A stretch of DNA of 64,000 nt from Desulfovibrio intestinalis (GCF_014202345.1 NZ_JACHGO010000004.1:124001-188000); one strand, 5' to 3'. Shown: positions 8,859-17,842, counted from the first letter of the stretch. Numbers and translations are program-made. Notes: generated by a model from the letters alone, not told the origin.

Positions 8859-10094
8859 CTACCTCCCTTTCACCGTTTGTACCGCCTTCAGGGCGGCGGC
8901 TGTACCGGACTGGGCCGAACGCATCACATCCAGGGGCATGCGCGCGCAACCAGCAGCAAAAATACCGGCCTCTTCGCCGCCCGCCACAAAGCCTTCTTCA
9001 TCAAGAGGCAGAGGCAGAGGCGCGTCTTCTCCGGCCAGCGAAGGCTGCATGCCCGTGGCCAGTACAACAAGGTCATAATCAAGGGTGAGCTTTTCAGCAC
9101 TCACGGCGTCTTCGGCAGTGAGGCGAACCTTGTCGCCTTCGGCCTGCACGACGTCAGCCACCTTGCCCTTCACGAAGCGTACGTTGGGCATGGCCCTGAC
9201 CTTTTCAAGCACTTTAACGTAGCGGCCAGGAGCACGCATATCGATGTAATACACCGTAATCTGCGTTTCGGGGCTTTGCTCGGCCAGGTACTGACACTGC
9301 TTGAGCGTGGCCATACAGCAAATGTAGGAACAGTAGTTCAGGTGATTCTGATCGCGTGAACCGGCGCACTGCACAAAGGCCACATGGTGGGGGCGGCGTC
9401 CATCGGTGGGGCGCACGATGCGTCCGTTGGTGGGGCCGCTGGGCGCGGCGAGGCGCTCAAGCTGCATGTTGGAAATGCAGTTCTTCACGTTGCCCGCGCC
9501 AAGGTTGGTGAGGCGGGTCACGTCATAGGGCTTCCAGCCAGTGGCTACAACGACAGCGCCCACGCTGAGGTCAATCTCGCGCGGCTCTTCATTCACGTTC
9601 AGGAACTGGTTTCCGGCAATGCGGGCCTTGTCGGCCTTGGAAAGAGCCTGCTTGTCCAGCGTGTAACGGCTGGGGAAGGCAAAGGGCATAGCCTTGAAAA
9701 GAGCCTTGCGCCGGGAAAGGCCAAGGTCAAATTCGCTGGGGGTTTCACCGTCCAGACTGGATGCCAGCAGGCTGAAATCCACGTTGTGGGGCGCCGTGTG
9801 GCGCGGTTCAATGCGCACCTTCACGGAATAATCGCCCTTGACCCCGCTGAAGCCGACGACTTCCGCCTGGGTAAAGAACTTTACACGCGGATTTTTCCTG
9901 ATGCGCTGGAACTGGATTTCCAAGCCGCAGGAGGGAGGACAAAGTTTGGGAAAATATTTGTTGAGCTGAGCCACGCGGCCCCCGAGCCAGGGCGACTTTT
10001 CGACGATATAGACGTCGTGCCCCAGTTCCGCCGCTTCAATGGCGGCTGTAAGGCCTGCAAAGCCGCCGCCCACGACGAGAATGGCATTGGACAT
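8859..10094 (-). CDS. qmoA: QmoA, HdrA-like FAD subunit
   Basis: A 411-residue flavoprotein of the HdrA family. It begins MSNAILVVGGGFAGLTAAIE, a dinucleotide-binding motif, and carries a Cys pair in KLCPPSCGLEI. A second Cys region, CSYICCMATLKQCQY, lies near residue 270. It is the first gene of the qmo set, preceded by AGGAGGATATCCAGG before the ATG at 10094. The complex transfers electrons between the quinone pool and APS reductase on the cytoplasmic side. It follows aprA by 434 bases that include a terminator, so it probably has its own promoter. Confidence 0.93.
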   Translation of the reverse strand: MSNAILVVGGGFAGLTAAIEAAELGHDVYIVEKSPWLGGRVAQLNKYFPKLCPPSCGLEIQFQRIRKNPRVKFFTQAEVVGFSGVKGDYSVKVRIEPRHTAPHNVDFSLLASSLDGETPSEFDLGLSRRKALFKAMPFAFPSRYTLDKQALSKADKARIAGNQFLNVNEEPREIDLSVGAVVVATGWKPYDVTRLTNLGAGNVKNCISNMQLERLAAPSGPTNGRIVRPTDGRRPHHVAFVQCAGSRDQNHLNYCSYICCMATLKQCQYLAEQSPETQITVYYIDMRAPGRYVKVLEKVRAMPNVRFVKGKVADVVQAEGDKVRLTAEDAVSAEKLTLDYDLVVLATGMQPSLAGEDAPLPLPLDEEGFVAGGEEAGIFAAGCARMPLDVMRSAQSGTAAALKAVQTVKGR

Positions 10095-10480
10095 CCTGGA
10101 TATCCTCCTGCGTTGTTGCATAGCGGCTTGAAGAAGTGCCAACGGCCTTCCGCCGCAGAAAAAGGAGTGGCCGCATCCGGCCGGTCCTTACGGGCTCCGG
10201 CTCAAACCGGCTGCCGTCAGTCAGCCGCATTGCATGAATGCGGCGACCCAGAGCCGTGCCCGATTGCCCTCAAGACGCTGTCTCCCCATAACCGGCAAAA
10301 CTCCCGCTGGCATTTTCCGTCCAGCGGGGAGCGTGAAGGCCAAGCATAACACAAAGTTGCAGGCTTGGCATCCGGACTGAACGTGCCGGAGCCGGACCGC
10401 CGCCGCATCCACGGCAACGCCCTTGTCTTCACACTCTCTACGTTTTTTCGCACAAGATATGGCTGCGCATATGCTCCAGC
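10095..10480 (-). promoter_or_regulatory. Leader region of qmo genes, promoter not placed
   Basis: About 390 non-coding bases between the aprA terminator and qmoA. It holds an imperfect inverted repeat at 10300-10331 (CTCCCGCTGG and CCAGCGGGGAG around an 10-base loop) that could be a leader hairpin or a protein site. I could not pick out a confident promoter pair. Confidence 0.35.
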
Positions 10481-10482
10481 CA

Positions 10483-10511
10483 AGGGGGCGGCCATAAGGC
10501 CGCCCCTTTAG
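10483..10511 (-). terminator. Terminator after aprBA
   Basis: On the minus strand GGGGCGGCC and GGCCGCCCC form a strong stem around TTAT, about 20 bases after the aprA stop codon. It separates the apr transcript from qmo. Confidence 0.75.
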
Positions 10512-10528
10512 TGCTACAATGCCGCCGA

Positions 10529-12517
10529 CTAGTCGGGGATGATCTGGTGATAGGGCTTCTTGAAGATCTTGGTCTCGCCAGTGGCGGGATCATACTTGGA
10601 GTTCACGAAGCACTTCCACTTGGTGTCGTCCAGGGCCATGAAGTCCGCACGGTAGTAGAAGCCGGGGTAACGGGATTCTTCGCGGAAGGAGATGTGCTGC
10701 ATGTGCAGGCGCACCGTCCACAGGCGATGATAGTTTTCCCAGCAGCGCAGAAGTTCATGCAGGTCACGGGAAGCCAGCTTGAGGGAGTCTTCTTCCATCA
10801 TGGCAAGCAGGTTGAAGCCCGTGTCGAGCAGAGCCTTGGAGGTGGTGTAGTATGTGCTCACGCCACCGCCGTATTCGTCGGTGCACTTCACGAGACGCAT
10901 CATGAAGTTCTTGGGCGTGATGTAGTGCGGGTTCACGACGGGGTCGGTGGAAGCGTCTTTGCCCGCCAGGAAGTTGTAGTAAGGACGGTAGATCAGCTTC
11001 TTCAGTTCGTCGGCGGTTTCCTTGAACTCGGGCTTGAAGTCCTTGTGATCAAGGCACCAGCGCACCATCTGCTTGCCGGCGATGCGGCCTTCAGCATGGG
11101 AACCGGAAGAGAACTTGTGGCCGGAAGCGCCCACGCCGTCGGCGCAGGTGAACAGACCTTCAACGGTGGTCATGCGGTTGTAGACCTTACCGTTGGCAGC
11201 GCGCACCTTGTAGTCTTCGGGCACCCAAGCTTCGTCGGGACCGGACACCCAGATGCCGCAGCAACCGGAGTGGGAGCCGAGCAGGTAGGGTTCGGTGGGC
11301 ATGATTTCGGAACCGCGTTCTTCAGGAGCGGTATTGGTGCAGGCCCACAGGTTGGCCTGACCAACGCACATGTCGAGGAAGTCTTCCCAAGCTTCGGACT
11401 CAAGTTCCTTCTGCTGTTCTTCATTAAGAGTAGCAAAGGTGGTCTGCAGGGCAGTCTTGGTGTCCATGTAGATGGGGCCACGGCCTTCGCGCATTTCACG
11501 AAGCATCATGTGGTTACGCAGGCATGTCGGAATGACATGGCCCTTGGCGTAGCCGCGATCTTCGTAAGGCTTCAGCATGGCACGGTTGGTCACGCAGTAG
11601 TCTTCGCCCTTGCTGTTGGTGGCTTTGGCCTTGAACAGAAGGAACCACGCGCCCACGGGGCCGTAACCGTCCTTGAAGCGGGCGGGCACGAAGCGGTTTT
11701 CCATCATGGTCATTTCAGCGCCAACCTGAGCGCACATGGTGTAGGTGGAGCCGGAGTTCCACACGGGGTACCATGCACGGCCCATGCCTTCACCAGTGGA
11801 GCGGGGACGGTACACGTTCACCGCGCCGCCAGCGGCCACCATGATGGTGTTGGCTTTGAAGATGTGCACTTCGTTGGCGCGCAGGTTGAAGCCCACGGCG
11901 CCGGCGATGCGATTGGGGGTATTTTTGTCGAGCAGCAGCTTCACGATGAAGATGCGTTCCATGATGCGGTCTTCACCCAGCACGTTCTTGGCAGCTTCGG
12001 CCACGATGCACTTGTAGGATTCACCGTTGATCATGATCTGCCAGCGGCCGGAACGCACGGGGGCGTCGCCTTTGCGCAGGCTCTTGCCAGCGGCCTTGGC
12101 AGCGCCGCCGTTCATGTTGTGGCCGTCGTCACCCTTGATCCAGCAGGGCAGGCCCCAATCTTCGAACAGATGTACGGAGTCGTCAACGTGACGGCCGCAG
12201 TCGAAGATAAGGTCTTCGCGAACCAGGCCCATAAGGTCGGTGCGGACCATGCGCACATAGTCGTCAGCGCTGTTGTCACCCAGGTAGGTGTTGATGGCGG
12301 AAAGGCCCTGGGCCACGGCGCCGGAACGCTCGAGGGAAGCCTTGTCGCAAAGCAGAATTTTCAGGCCATGCTTTTCGCCCCAGCGCACTGCTTCGAAAGC
12401 GGTGCCGCAGGAACCCATGCCGCCGCCCACGATGAGCAGGTCAACCGCATGTTCTTTCACTTCGGGTTCGGCAATGGCTACGCCCTTGGTCGCTTCCTTG
12501 ACGGGAATCATAGGCAT
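10529..12517 (-). CDS. aprA: Adenylylsulfate reductase alpha subunit
   Basis: A 662-residue FAD flavoprotein that reduces adenosine 5'-phosphosulfate to sulfite and AMP, the second step of dissimilatory sulfate reduction, in the cytoplasm. The N-terminal FAD motif LLIVGGGMGSCGTAFEAVRW, the conserved active-site region GCCGIWVSGPDEAW and the SGSHAEGRIAG block of the fumarate-reductase-like flavin fold are present. Length matches the family. The ATG at 12517 follows AAGGAGATACC; a second ATG two codons later is less well placed. aprB lies 37 bases upstream on the same strand. The antisense strand also carries a long open frame, which is a composition shadow. Confidence 0.97.
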   Translation of the reverse strand: MPMIPVKEATKGVAIAEPEVKEHAVDLLIVGGGMGSCGTAFEAVRWGEKHGLKILLCDKASLERSGAVAQGLSAINTYLGDNSADDYVRMVRTDLMGLVREDLIFDCGRHVDDSVHLFEDWGLPCWIKGDDGHNMNGGAAKAAGKSLRKGDAPVRSGRWQIMINGESYKCIVAEAAKNVLGEDRIMERIFIVKLLLDKNTPNRIAGAVGFNLRANEVHIFKANTIMVAAGGAVNVYRPRSTGEGMGRAWYPVWNSGSTYTMCAQVGAEMTMMENRFVPARFKDGYGPVGAWFLLFKAKATNSKGEDYCVTNRAMLKPYEDRGYAKGHVIPTCLRNHMMLREMREGRGPIYMDTKTALQTTFATLNEEQQKELESEAWEDFLDMCVGQANLWACTNTAPEERGSEIMPTEPYLLGSHSGCCGIWVSGPDEAWVPEDYKVRAANGKVYNRMTTVEGLFTCADGVGASGHKFSSGSHAEGRIAGKQMVRWCLDHKDFKPEFKETADELKKLIYRPYYNFLAGKDASTDPVVNPHYITPKNFMMRLVKCTDEYGGGVSTYYTTSKALLDTGFNLLAMMEEDSLKLASRDLHELLRCWENYHRLWTVRLHMQHISFREESRYPGFYYRADFMALDDTKWKCFVNSKYDPATGETKIFKKPYHQIIPD

Positions 12518-12554
12518 AATGGTATCTCCTTATCGCACTAGCGGTTGCAAAAGC

Positions 12555-13043
12555 CTAGCGGCCAATTTCCATGCAGGTGAGAACCTTATCGGCTTCCAAC
12601 ATTTCAAACTTCTTGCCGAGCACTTCCTTGGGAGCAACCAAGGCGGTTTCGGTGAAGAGCAGTTCGTCTTCGATGTTGGCACCTTCGGGATGGCCTTCAA
12701 AAGGCTTGATGGAACCTTCCGGCGTGGTACGAATGGGGAACTTGAAACGCTTCACATTGCCGTTACGGAACTGAACCGTCCACATGATAGAGTCGGCCGA
12801 GCGCATGGGGATACAGGTTCCGCCCATGGGAGCGAAGTCAGCGTAGGGGCGAGCCGTAATGGCACCCTGGGGGCAGATCTTCACGCAGGAATAGCATTCC
12901 CAGCAGGCATCGGGTTCCTGGTTGTAGGCCTTCATTTCCTCTGCATCGAGGATCATGAGGTCGTTGGGGCAAATGTACATGCAGGCCGTCTTTTCGCCAC
13001 CCTTGCAGCCGTCACATTTGGACGGATCGACATAAGTCGGCAT
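12555..13043 (-). CDS. aprB: Adenylylsulfate reductase beta subunit
   Basis: A 162-residue ferredoxin-type partner of AprA. Two 4Fe-4S binding sites are visible: CDGCKGGEKTACMYICP near residues 10-26 and CWECYSCVKICP near residues 47-58. The C-terminal half wraps the alpha subunit in known structures. It carries electrons, probably received from the Qmo complex, to the FAD of AprA. GGAGGATACGT precedes the ATG at 13043. It is the first gene of the apr transcript. Confidence 0.97.
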   Translation of the reverse strand: MPTYVDPSKCDGCKGGEKTACMYICPNDLMILDAEEMKAYNQEPDACWECYSCVKICPQGAITARPYADFAPMGGTCIPMRSADSIMWTVQFRNGNVKRFKFPIRTTPEGSIKPFEGHPEGANIEDELLFTETALVAPKEVLGKKFEMLEADKVLTCMEIGR

Positions 13044-13171
13044 ACGTATCCTCCAACTCAGTAAAAGTGTTTGAAAACCCGCCGGGTTCGGCGTGGCGTG
13101 GCGGCAGAAACCGACACGCCGGGGTTAGCCGAGCGCTTTCGCAACGATTGTTGGGCGAATGGCTTGCGCAA

Positions 13172-13201
13172 TTAGTAACAAGCACTTGGCGTCCGAGTCA
13201 A
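13172..13201 (-). promoter_or_regulatory. Candidate sigma-70-type promoter of aprBA
   Basis: On the minus strand TTGACT (-35) is followed after 18 bases by TACTAA (-10). It would give a leader of about 120 bases before aprB. The rest of the 450-base gap to the divergent gene at 13493 shows no gene. Confidence 0.45.
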
Positions 13202-13492
13202 CCCCCCTCTGCAAAATTTCGTGGAAACTTCACAACGCCAAACCACGAATAATCAATAAAACCGGTTAGATAACACTCTTGTGAAAAAAATTCTAAACCC
13301 CATTTCCAGACGCTCCCACGCAGAGTCCTCGCGAGCCAACCCTTGCAAGAGAAGCCATTTCAAGCTAACACGCTTGCACAGAGAAAGGAAGACTGTGACA
13401 CCCTATTGTCACATATTTCCGCCAACCCTCTGGTATTTCTTACAACGTATACGCATTTGCGATACCCTTCCATTTTTCCTACAGGAAAGAGC

Positions 13493-15388
13493 ATGACTGA
13501 CCATTCCAACGATTCACGCGGCTCACGCCCCGCTCGTGACGCTCGCGATTCCCGCGATTCACGCGGCCCCCGTACTCCCCGAGACGCCCGCGACAGCCGC
13601 GATTCCCGAGGTCCCCGTCCCCATCGGGATGCCCGCGACGCACGCGACTCACGGGGCCGTGACGACGGAACGCAACGCCGCCCCCTGCGCGAAACTGTCT
13701 GCGAAATAGACCGCGACATCCTGCGCCTGCTGCTGCGCCGCCACAACATTCTGACCCGCATGCGCGGCGACAAATCACGGCTTGATTCCGCCGAAGAAAA
13801 AATGCTGCGCGAATCGTGGGAAGGCGCAGTGGCCCGCATCAGCCGCGACGCACGCCTTTCTGGCCACTTTTTCTCGCTGATGCAGGAAGTGGAATTTTTG
13901 CCCCGCCCCCTGGGCGAACGGCTGGTTGAAGCCGCTGAAGGCTCTGAGAATGGCGCAGGCCGCGATGGCGAAGCTCCTGCGGCCCAGGAAGGCCCCGACA
14001 AGCGTATTGCTTTTAACCTGGCTCCCCCTGCCAAACCTGTGCGCCTGCGCATGCAAGCGCCCCTGGCCTGCCGCGCCACCCGCGCGTGGCTTATGCTGGC
14101 CGCAGCAACAGGCCAGCCTACGCGCCTGAACCCCTGCCTGATGAACGATCCCATTGTGGACTGCGTCAAGATGCTTATTCAGGTGGGCGCTTCCCTTACC
14201 CGCGAGGACGACGGCGTCACCGCCCGGCCCGCCGTGGCCCTGGCCGCGCCCGACAAGGTTTTTTACGTAGGCGACAGCGCGTGGAACTTCTATCTCTTGC
14301 TGGGACACTATCTAGGCCGCCCCTCCCGCGCGAAGTTTATGGGCGAATCCAGCCTGAAGCTGGCTGATCTTTCCGCCGTGCGCCATTTTCTGCCCGTCAT
14401 GGGCGCGCGCCTTGTGCATGTAGTGCCCAAGAGCGATGGCCTGCCCGCCCGGCTTGAGTGCTCGGGCATCATTCCCGATTCCGTGGTCATGCCTGCGGAT
14501 ACGCCCGCAGAACTGGCCGAAGGCATCCTGCTGGCCGCGCCCGGCTACGAACACAGCCTGATGATGGACCTCACGAACCATCCGGCCCAGAAGACCATTC
14601 TGGCCCGTACCCTGCCCATACTGCGCACGGCTGGCGCGGAAGTGAGCGTTGAGGGCGGCGTGGTGCGCATCCACCCGACAAAACTGGAGATTCCTGCGCA
14701 GCCCGAGCTGCCGATGGAACCGGAACTGGCCCTCTTTCTGCTGGCTCTGCCCCTTGCTCTGGGCGGCGAAACCAGCCTTGCCGGGCAGTGGCCCCAATGG
14801 CCGAACGCCGAGGCTGGCTGGAAGCTCCTGCACAGCCTGGGGCTTGACCTGCAGCAGTACAATGGCAAGGACGGCAACGAAGTCAAGGCTGCCAGCGCGG
14901 CTCCTCTCAAGGACTTCAGCCTCGCCGCACTGCCTGCTGATCTGCCTGCTGACTGGGCCCCGCTTGCTGTGGGTCTGGCCGCCTGTAGCGCCCTGCGTGG
15001 GGGACAACCCACTTTGCCCGAGCTTCCTCAGGGAACAGACCCGTATGAAGTGGAAAGTTTTCTTAATGCTTTGGGCCTGGAACAGACCAATGAAAGCAGA
15101 TTGTGCAAAAATGAACAATCTGGAGTTAAGGCCGGCTGGAACGCCCCGTCTCCGGCATGGGCGATGGCCTTCTCATTGGCCGCTTGTGCCAAACAGCACC
15201 AGAAGCTCGGCAACCCCGGCGTCATGACTGGCCTGTTCCCGGCATTCTGGGTCTTGTACAACTCCTTGCCCGAACCCCAGCCGCGCCGCGCCGCTGCCGA
15301 AGCCGCCCCGACTGCTCCGCCCCGTCGGCGCATCATCACAGCCTCAGTGGCCGTGCCGCCAGAACTGAAGGAAGAAGACGATTATTAA
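13493..15388 (+). CDS. Chorismate-mutase-like / degenerate EPSP-synthase-like fusion protein
   Basis: A 631-residue protein starting at the ATG at 13493 (AGGAAAGAG before it); the frame is open upstream but without a better start. Residues 9-57 are Arg/Asp/Ser repeats of the RDSRDSRGPR type, predicted disordered. Residues 65-136 resemble the helical AroQ chorismate mutase (CEIDRDILRLLLRRHNILTR). From about residue 178 the layout follows EPSP synthase: the first motif reads ACRATRAW where the enzyme has KSxxNRAL, residues 260-267 GDSAWNFY where it has GNxGTxxR, and GESSLKLADL where it has an Arg-rich loop. Key Lys and Arg residues are thus missing, so it is probably not an active EPSP synthase. 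It is divergent from aprBA. The role is unknown. Confidence 0.65.
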   Translation: MTDHSNDSRGSRPARDARDSRDSRGPRTPRDARDSRDSRGPRPHRDARDARDSRGRDDGTQRRPLRETVCEIDRDILRLLLRRHNILTRMRGDKSRLDSAEEKMLRESWEGAVARISRDARLSGHFFSLMQEVEFLPRPLGERLVEAAEGSENGAGRDGEAPAAQEGPDKRIAFNLAPPAKPVRLRMQAPLACRATRAWLMLAAATGQPTRLNPCLMNDPIVDCVKMLIQVGASLTREDDGVTARPAVALAAPDKVFYVGDSAWNFYLLLGHYLGRPSRAKFMGESSLKLADLSAVRHFLPVMGARLVHVVPKSDGLPARLECSGIIPDSVVMPADTPAELAEGILLAAPGYEHSLMMDLTNHPAQKTILARTLPILRTAGAEVSVEGGVVRIHPTKLEIPAQPELPMEPELALFLLALPLALGGETSLAGQWPQWPNAEAGWKLLHSLGLDLQQYNGKDGNEVKAASAAPLKDFSLAALPADLPADWAPLAVGLAACSALRGGQPTLPELPQGTDPYEVESFLNALGLEQTNESRLCKNEQSGVKAGWNAPSPAWAMAFSLAACAKQHQKLGNPGVMTGLFPAFWVLYNSLPEPQPRRAAAEAAPTAPPRRRIITASVAVPPELKEEDDY

Positions 15389-15398
15389 AGGCTGGTCT

Positions 15399-15450
15399 CT
15401 AGAGCAGATTAACTTTGAAAATATGTATTTTCTAAGTTGAAATACTCTAG
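15399..15450 (+). repeat. CTAGAGCA element, short form
   Basis: A 52-base copy of the dispersed element family, starting CTAGAGCAGATTAACTTTGA and ending in the inverted match AAGTTGAAATACTCTAG. It starts 11 bases after the stop codon of the EPSP-synthase-like gene. Confidence 0.8.
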
Positions 15451-15472
15451 CGGATCCGCCCCGAATATAAAA

Positions 15473-15534
15473 AAGCGGCCCTTTTCATGACGGAAGAGTA
15501 CTTTTGTACTCTTCCGTCATGAAAAGGGCCGCTT
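15473..15534. terminator. Perfect 29-bp stem with TTTT loop
   Basis: Bases 15473-15501 pair perfectly with 15506-15534 around a four-base TTTT loop. On the minus strand a run of T follows the stem; on the plus strand a run of A precedes it. It could end transcription of the gene finishing at 15388, but the stem is far longer than usual terminators. Confidence 0.6.
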
Positions 15535-16053
15535 GACGTACAAACCAGATAAAACGTGCCAGAACAGATTATTTTTGAATGCCACACGATGCAAAGGAGT
15601 CATGCAGCCGAGCATACAATGTTCGGCATAATCCACACAATGTTGCGTCGCACGGCGCTTCCTACAGGGTCAGAGCATTTAGGTTTTTCAAGGTGAAGAT
15701 GCTCTAAAACCGCTCCTGACCAGCTCGACGTCAAATTGCCAGAACATCCGGCAGCGTGCCATTGTCGCCTTCCGGCGGATTCGAAATCGCGTCCGCACAC
15801 ATATGGAGGCACAGCCTGCGAGGCTGCTGACGGTTCGCTGACTGTGCCCCTGCTTTATTGCTGCCTTACAGAAACATGTGTTACTTGGTCAGAACGTGGC
15901 TACGCCAGTTCCAGTATCACTGCAGCCCTCCAGAAGCCCTGTGACTAGGGTGTCCGCCGCCAAGAACAGCACGCGACGCTTCAACGAACGGACAAGCACA
16001 CCTCGTTGAGAGTCAATCCAGAAGCCCGCTGCCCACACAGGAGAAGTGCCACC
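15535..16053. other. Non-coding gap with a small element fragment
   Basis: No gene is visible. A 35-base inverted structure at 15672-15706 (AGAGCATTTAGG to GATGCTCTA) matches the right end of the dispersed CTAGAGCA elements. The remaining sequence has only short, unsupported open frames. Confidence 0.5.
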
Positions 16054-16956
16054 ATGCCCTGCCGTCTCTTCAGGCCCGCCGCCTCAATCTGCATGTTTAT
16101 TTTGTTTTTTTTGCTTGCTGCGCCCGCAGTGAAGGCCTGCACCCTGTGGGCAGCCGCAGGAAACGTTGTACAGGGCGGCGGCACGATTATAATAAAAAAC
16201 AGAGACTGGACGCCGGGTGAAAGTCAGCGCCTTGAAATTTTCAGGCCAGCGGGCGGCTATTCCTATGCCGCGCTTATGGCCACGCGCGAGATAGTAAAAT
16301 CCACGGGTAGGCAAGAAGAAATCGACCGCCCGGTGGCGGGCATTAACGAAAAAGGGCTCACGGTCATCAGCGCAGCGGCAAGCAGCCTGCCGCGCAGAGA
16401 CCGGCAGGCCGCGGGCGGTAACACAAAGCTTATGGCGCAGATACTTAACCTGTGCGCCACAGTGGACGATGCTATGGCTCTGGATCGGTCCCGCTTTCGC
16501 GGCCCGCTTTTTCTGATGCTTGCAGACAAGAATAAAATAGCTGTTGTTGAGATTGGCCTGGAAGGAATGGTGGCTTGGCGCACACAGACAAACGGCGTGC
16601 TGTACCATACGAATCACTATCTTGAGCCTGCCCTGCAACGGTTCAACAGAAGCATCGGCGAAAGCAGCACCGCCCGGTACGCGCGTATTGCCGCTCTGCT
16701 GCAAAACAGTCCCACGCCCTACACTTTTTCCGACTTGCTGGCCTTTACACGCGACCAGGATGCCGGGCCGGACGACAGTATCTGGCGCACGGGGTCCACG
16801 CCGACATCTACACGGACAGTGGCGGTTTTTGCGGTTTCTCAGCCCAAATCCGGCGAAGCGGAAATCTATGTGCGTTTGCTTGAGGAAGGCAAACCGGAAC
16901 ATGAAGAAACGTATTCGCCGGATTCGCTGTTGCAGCCCGCTGGCAAAAGGCAGTAG
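16054..16956 (+). CDS. Exported linear amide C-N hydrolase (Ntn-type, choloylglycine hydrolase-like)
   Basis: A 300-residue protein. The ATG at 16054 follows AGGAGA. Residues 9-28 are a signal peptide ending AVKA, directly followed by Cys29 in ACTLW. In this Ntn-hydrolase group a cysteine exposed at the new N-terminus is the nucleophile, so signal cleavage itself could create the active enzyme. NRDW near residue 50 supplies the conserved Arg/Asp pair, and the HTNHYL segment fits the later family motif. Relatives cleave linear amides such as penicillin V, bile salts or acyl-homoserine lactones; the substrate here is unknown. No operon partner is adjacent. The location should be the periplasm. 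Confidence 0.75.
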   Translation: MPCRLFRPAASICMFILFFLLAAPAVKACTLWAAAGNVVQGGGTIIIKNRDWTPGESQRLEIFRPAGGYSYAALMATREIVKSTGRQEEIDRPVAGINEKGLTVISAAASSLPRRDRQAAGGNTKLMAQILNLCATVDDAMALDRSRFRGPLFLMLADKNKIAVVEIGLEGMVAWRTQTNGVLYHTNHYLEPALQRFNRSIGESSTARYARIAALLQNSPTPYTFSDLLAFTRDQDAGPDDSIWRTGSTPTSTRTVAVFAVSQPKSGEAEIYVRLLEEGKPEHEETYSPDSLLQPAGKRQ

Positions 16957-17384
16957 GGGCTGATTCCAAACAAATAATTTTGTGCCAAGGGCAAGAAAAA
17001 GGGGAGTTTTACGGGCGAAGTGCACTCTCAGGGCACATCACTGAAGTAAAAACGGCCTTTTGACGCAGCCACCTAGACAAAAGAATTGTTTTGAGACAGC
17101 CCCTGCCCCGGCTCATGTAAAGATTTTCTGGCTCAACGGATAAAACTGACAAAACAACTTTGACAACAACGGCCTGTGCCTTCCTGTCATACAAGAAAAC
17201 AGGCCGCAGCGGCATCCTGACGGCAATGCGCCCATGCAGCCTGCAGAAAATCCCAGCTTGGACGCTTGCCAGCGTTCAGGGGCCAACTCAGGCCGTTCTT
17301 GCCCTTAGCTCCTTCTGACCGCGCCTTCTCACACTACCCACGGCCTTAGAAATAGCCGACGCTGGCGAAAGTGACCGAAATTCC
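16957..17384. other. Intergenic stretch, nothing recognised
   Basis: About 430 bases after the amide hydrolase gene with no supported gene, RNA or clear terminator. Confidence 0.4.
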
Positions 17385-17536
17385 CTAGAGCAGATTAACT
17401 TTGAAATGCACTACATTTCAAAGTTGTCATTCTACCGAAAATGCGATTTTCGGCAGAATCCACGCCGCGTTGCGGCGCGCTACACGCTTGTGCAGCGTTA
17501 GAGCATTTAAACTTTTTCAAAGTTAAAATGCTCTAG
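17385..17536 (+). repeat. CTAGAGCA element, class I, full length
   Basis: The most complete class I copy, 152 bases. The left end CTAGAGCAGATTAACTTTGA and the reverse complement of the right end CTAGAGCATTTTAACTTTGA differ at two bases. Inside are two stem-loops (TGAAATGCACTACATTTCA and a CCGAAAA/TTTTCGG stem) and a GCCGCGTTGCGGC palindrome. Confidence 0.9.
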
Positions 17537-17611
17537 GTAATGGCCGGACAGCTTTTGCCAATACATTTCCGCGTAAGGGGGTGTGTTCAGTTGCAACCAG
17601 ACTGAAACGAC

Positions 17612-17654
17612 AAAACCTCCGGGGTTGCCTTGTTGCGGCGATCCCGGAGGTTTT
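17612..17654. terminator. 12-bp stem-loop between convergent genes
   Basis: AAAACCTCCGGG pairs perfectly with CCCGGAGGTTTT around a 19-base loop. It has A-rich and T-rich stem ends, so it can act in both directions; it lies in the gap between the amide hydrolase gene and the convergent cytochrome b-like gene. Confidence 0.65.
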
Positions 17655-17842
17655 GCTGCTATAAAAACTTGTGGCGCAGACGCTTGAAACAAGCCTGCCC
17701 TGCGCAAATCAACGTTGAAAACCTGCCCCCGAGGCTCAAGGCACGCTTGTAGTACCGCTCATCGCGCAAATACAAAGCATTCACGCCGCCACGAAGGAAC
17801 GACCGCTTGCGCAGCCCCAGAGCATTTCAGGGCAAAAAGGCT

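Noticed and set aside
10511-12541. 676-codon open frame antisense to aprA
   Set aside because: It mirrors a highly biased, high-GC gene. The aprA frame has domain motifs, a ribosome binding site and correct length; the antisense protein is His/Gly/Val-rich without motifs.
13515-13665. Regular repeats considered as a CRISPR or DNA repeat array
   Set aside because: The repeats are in frame and encode RDSR-type residues; units are short and without spacers.
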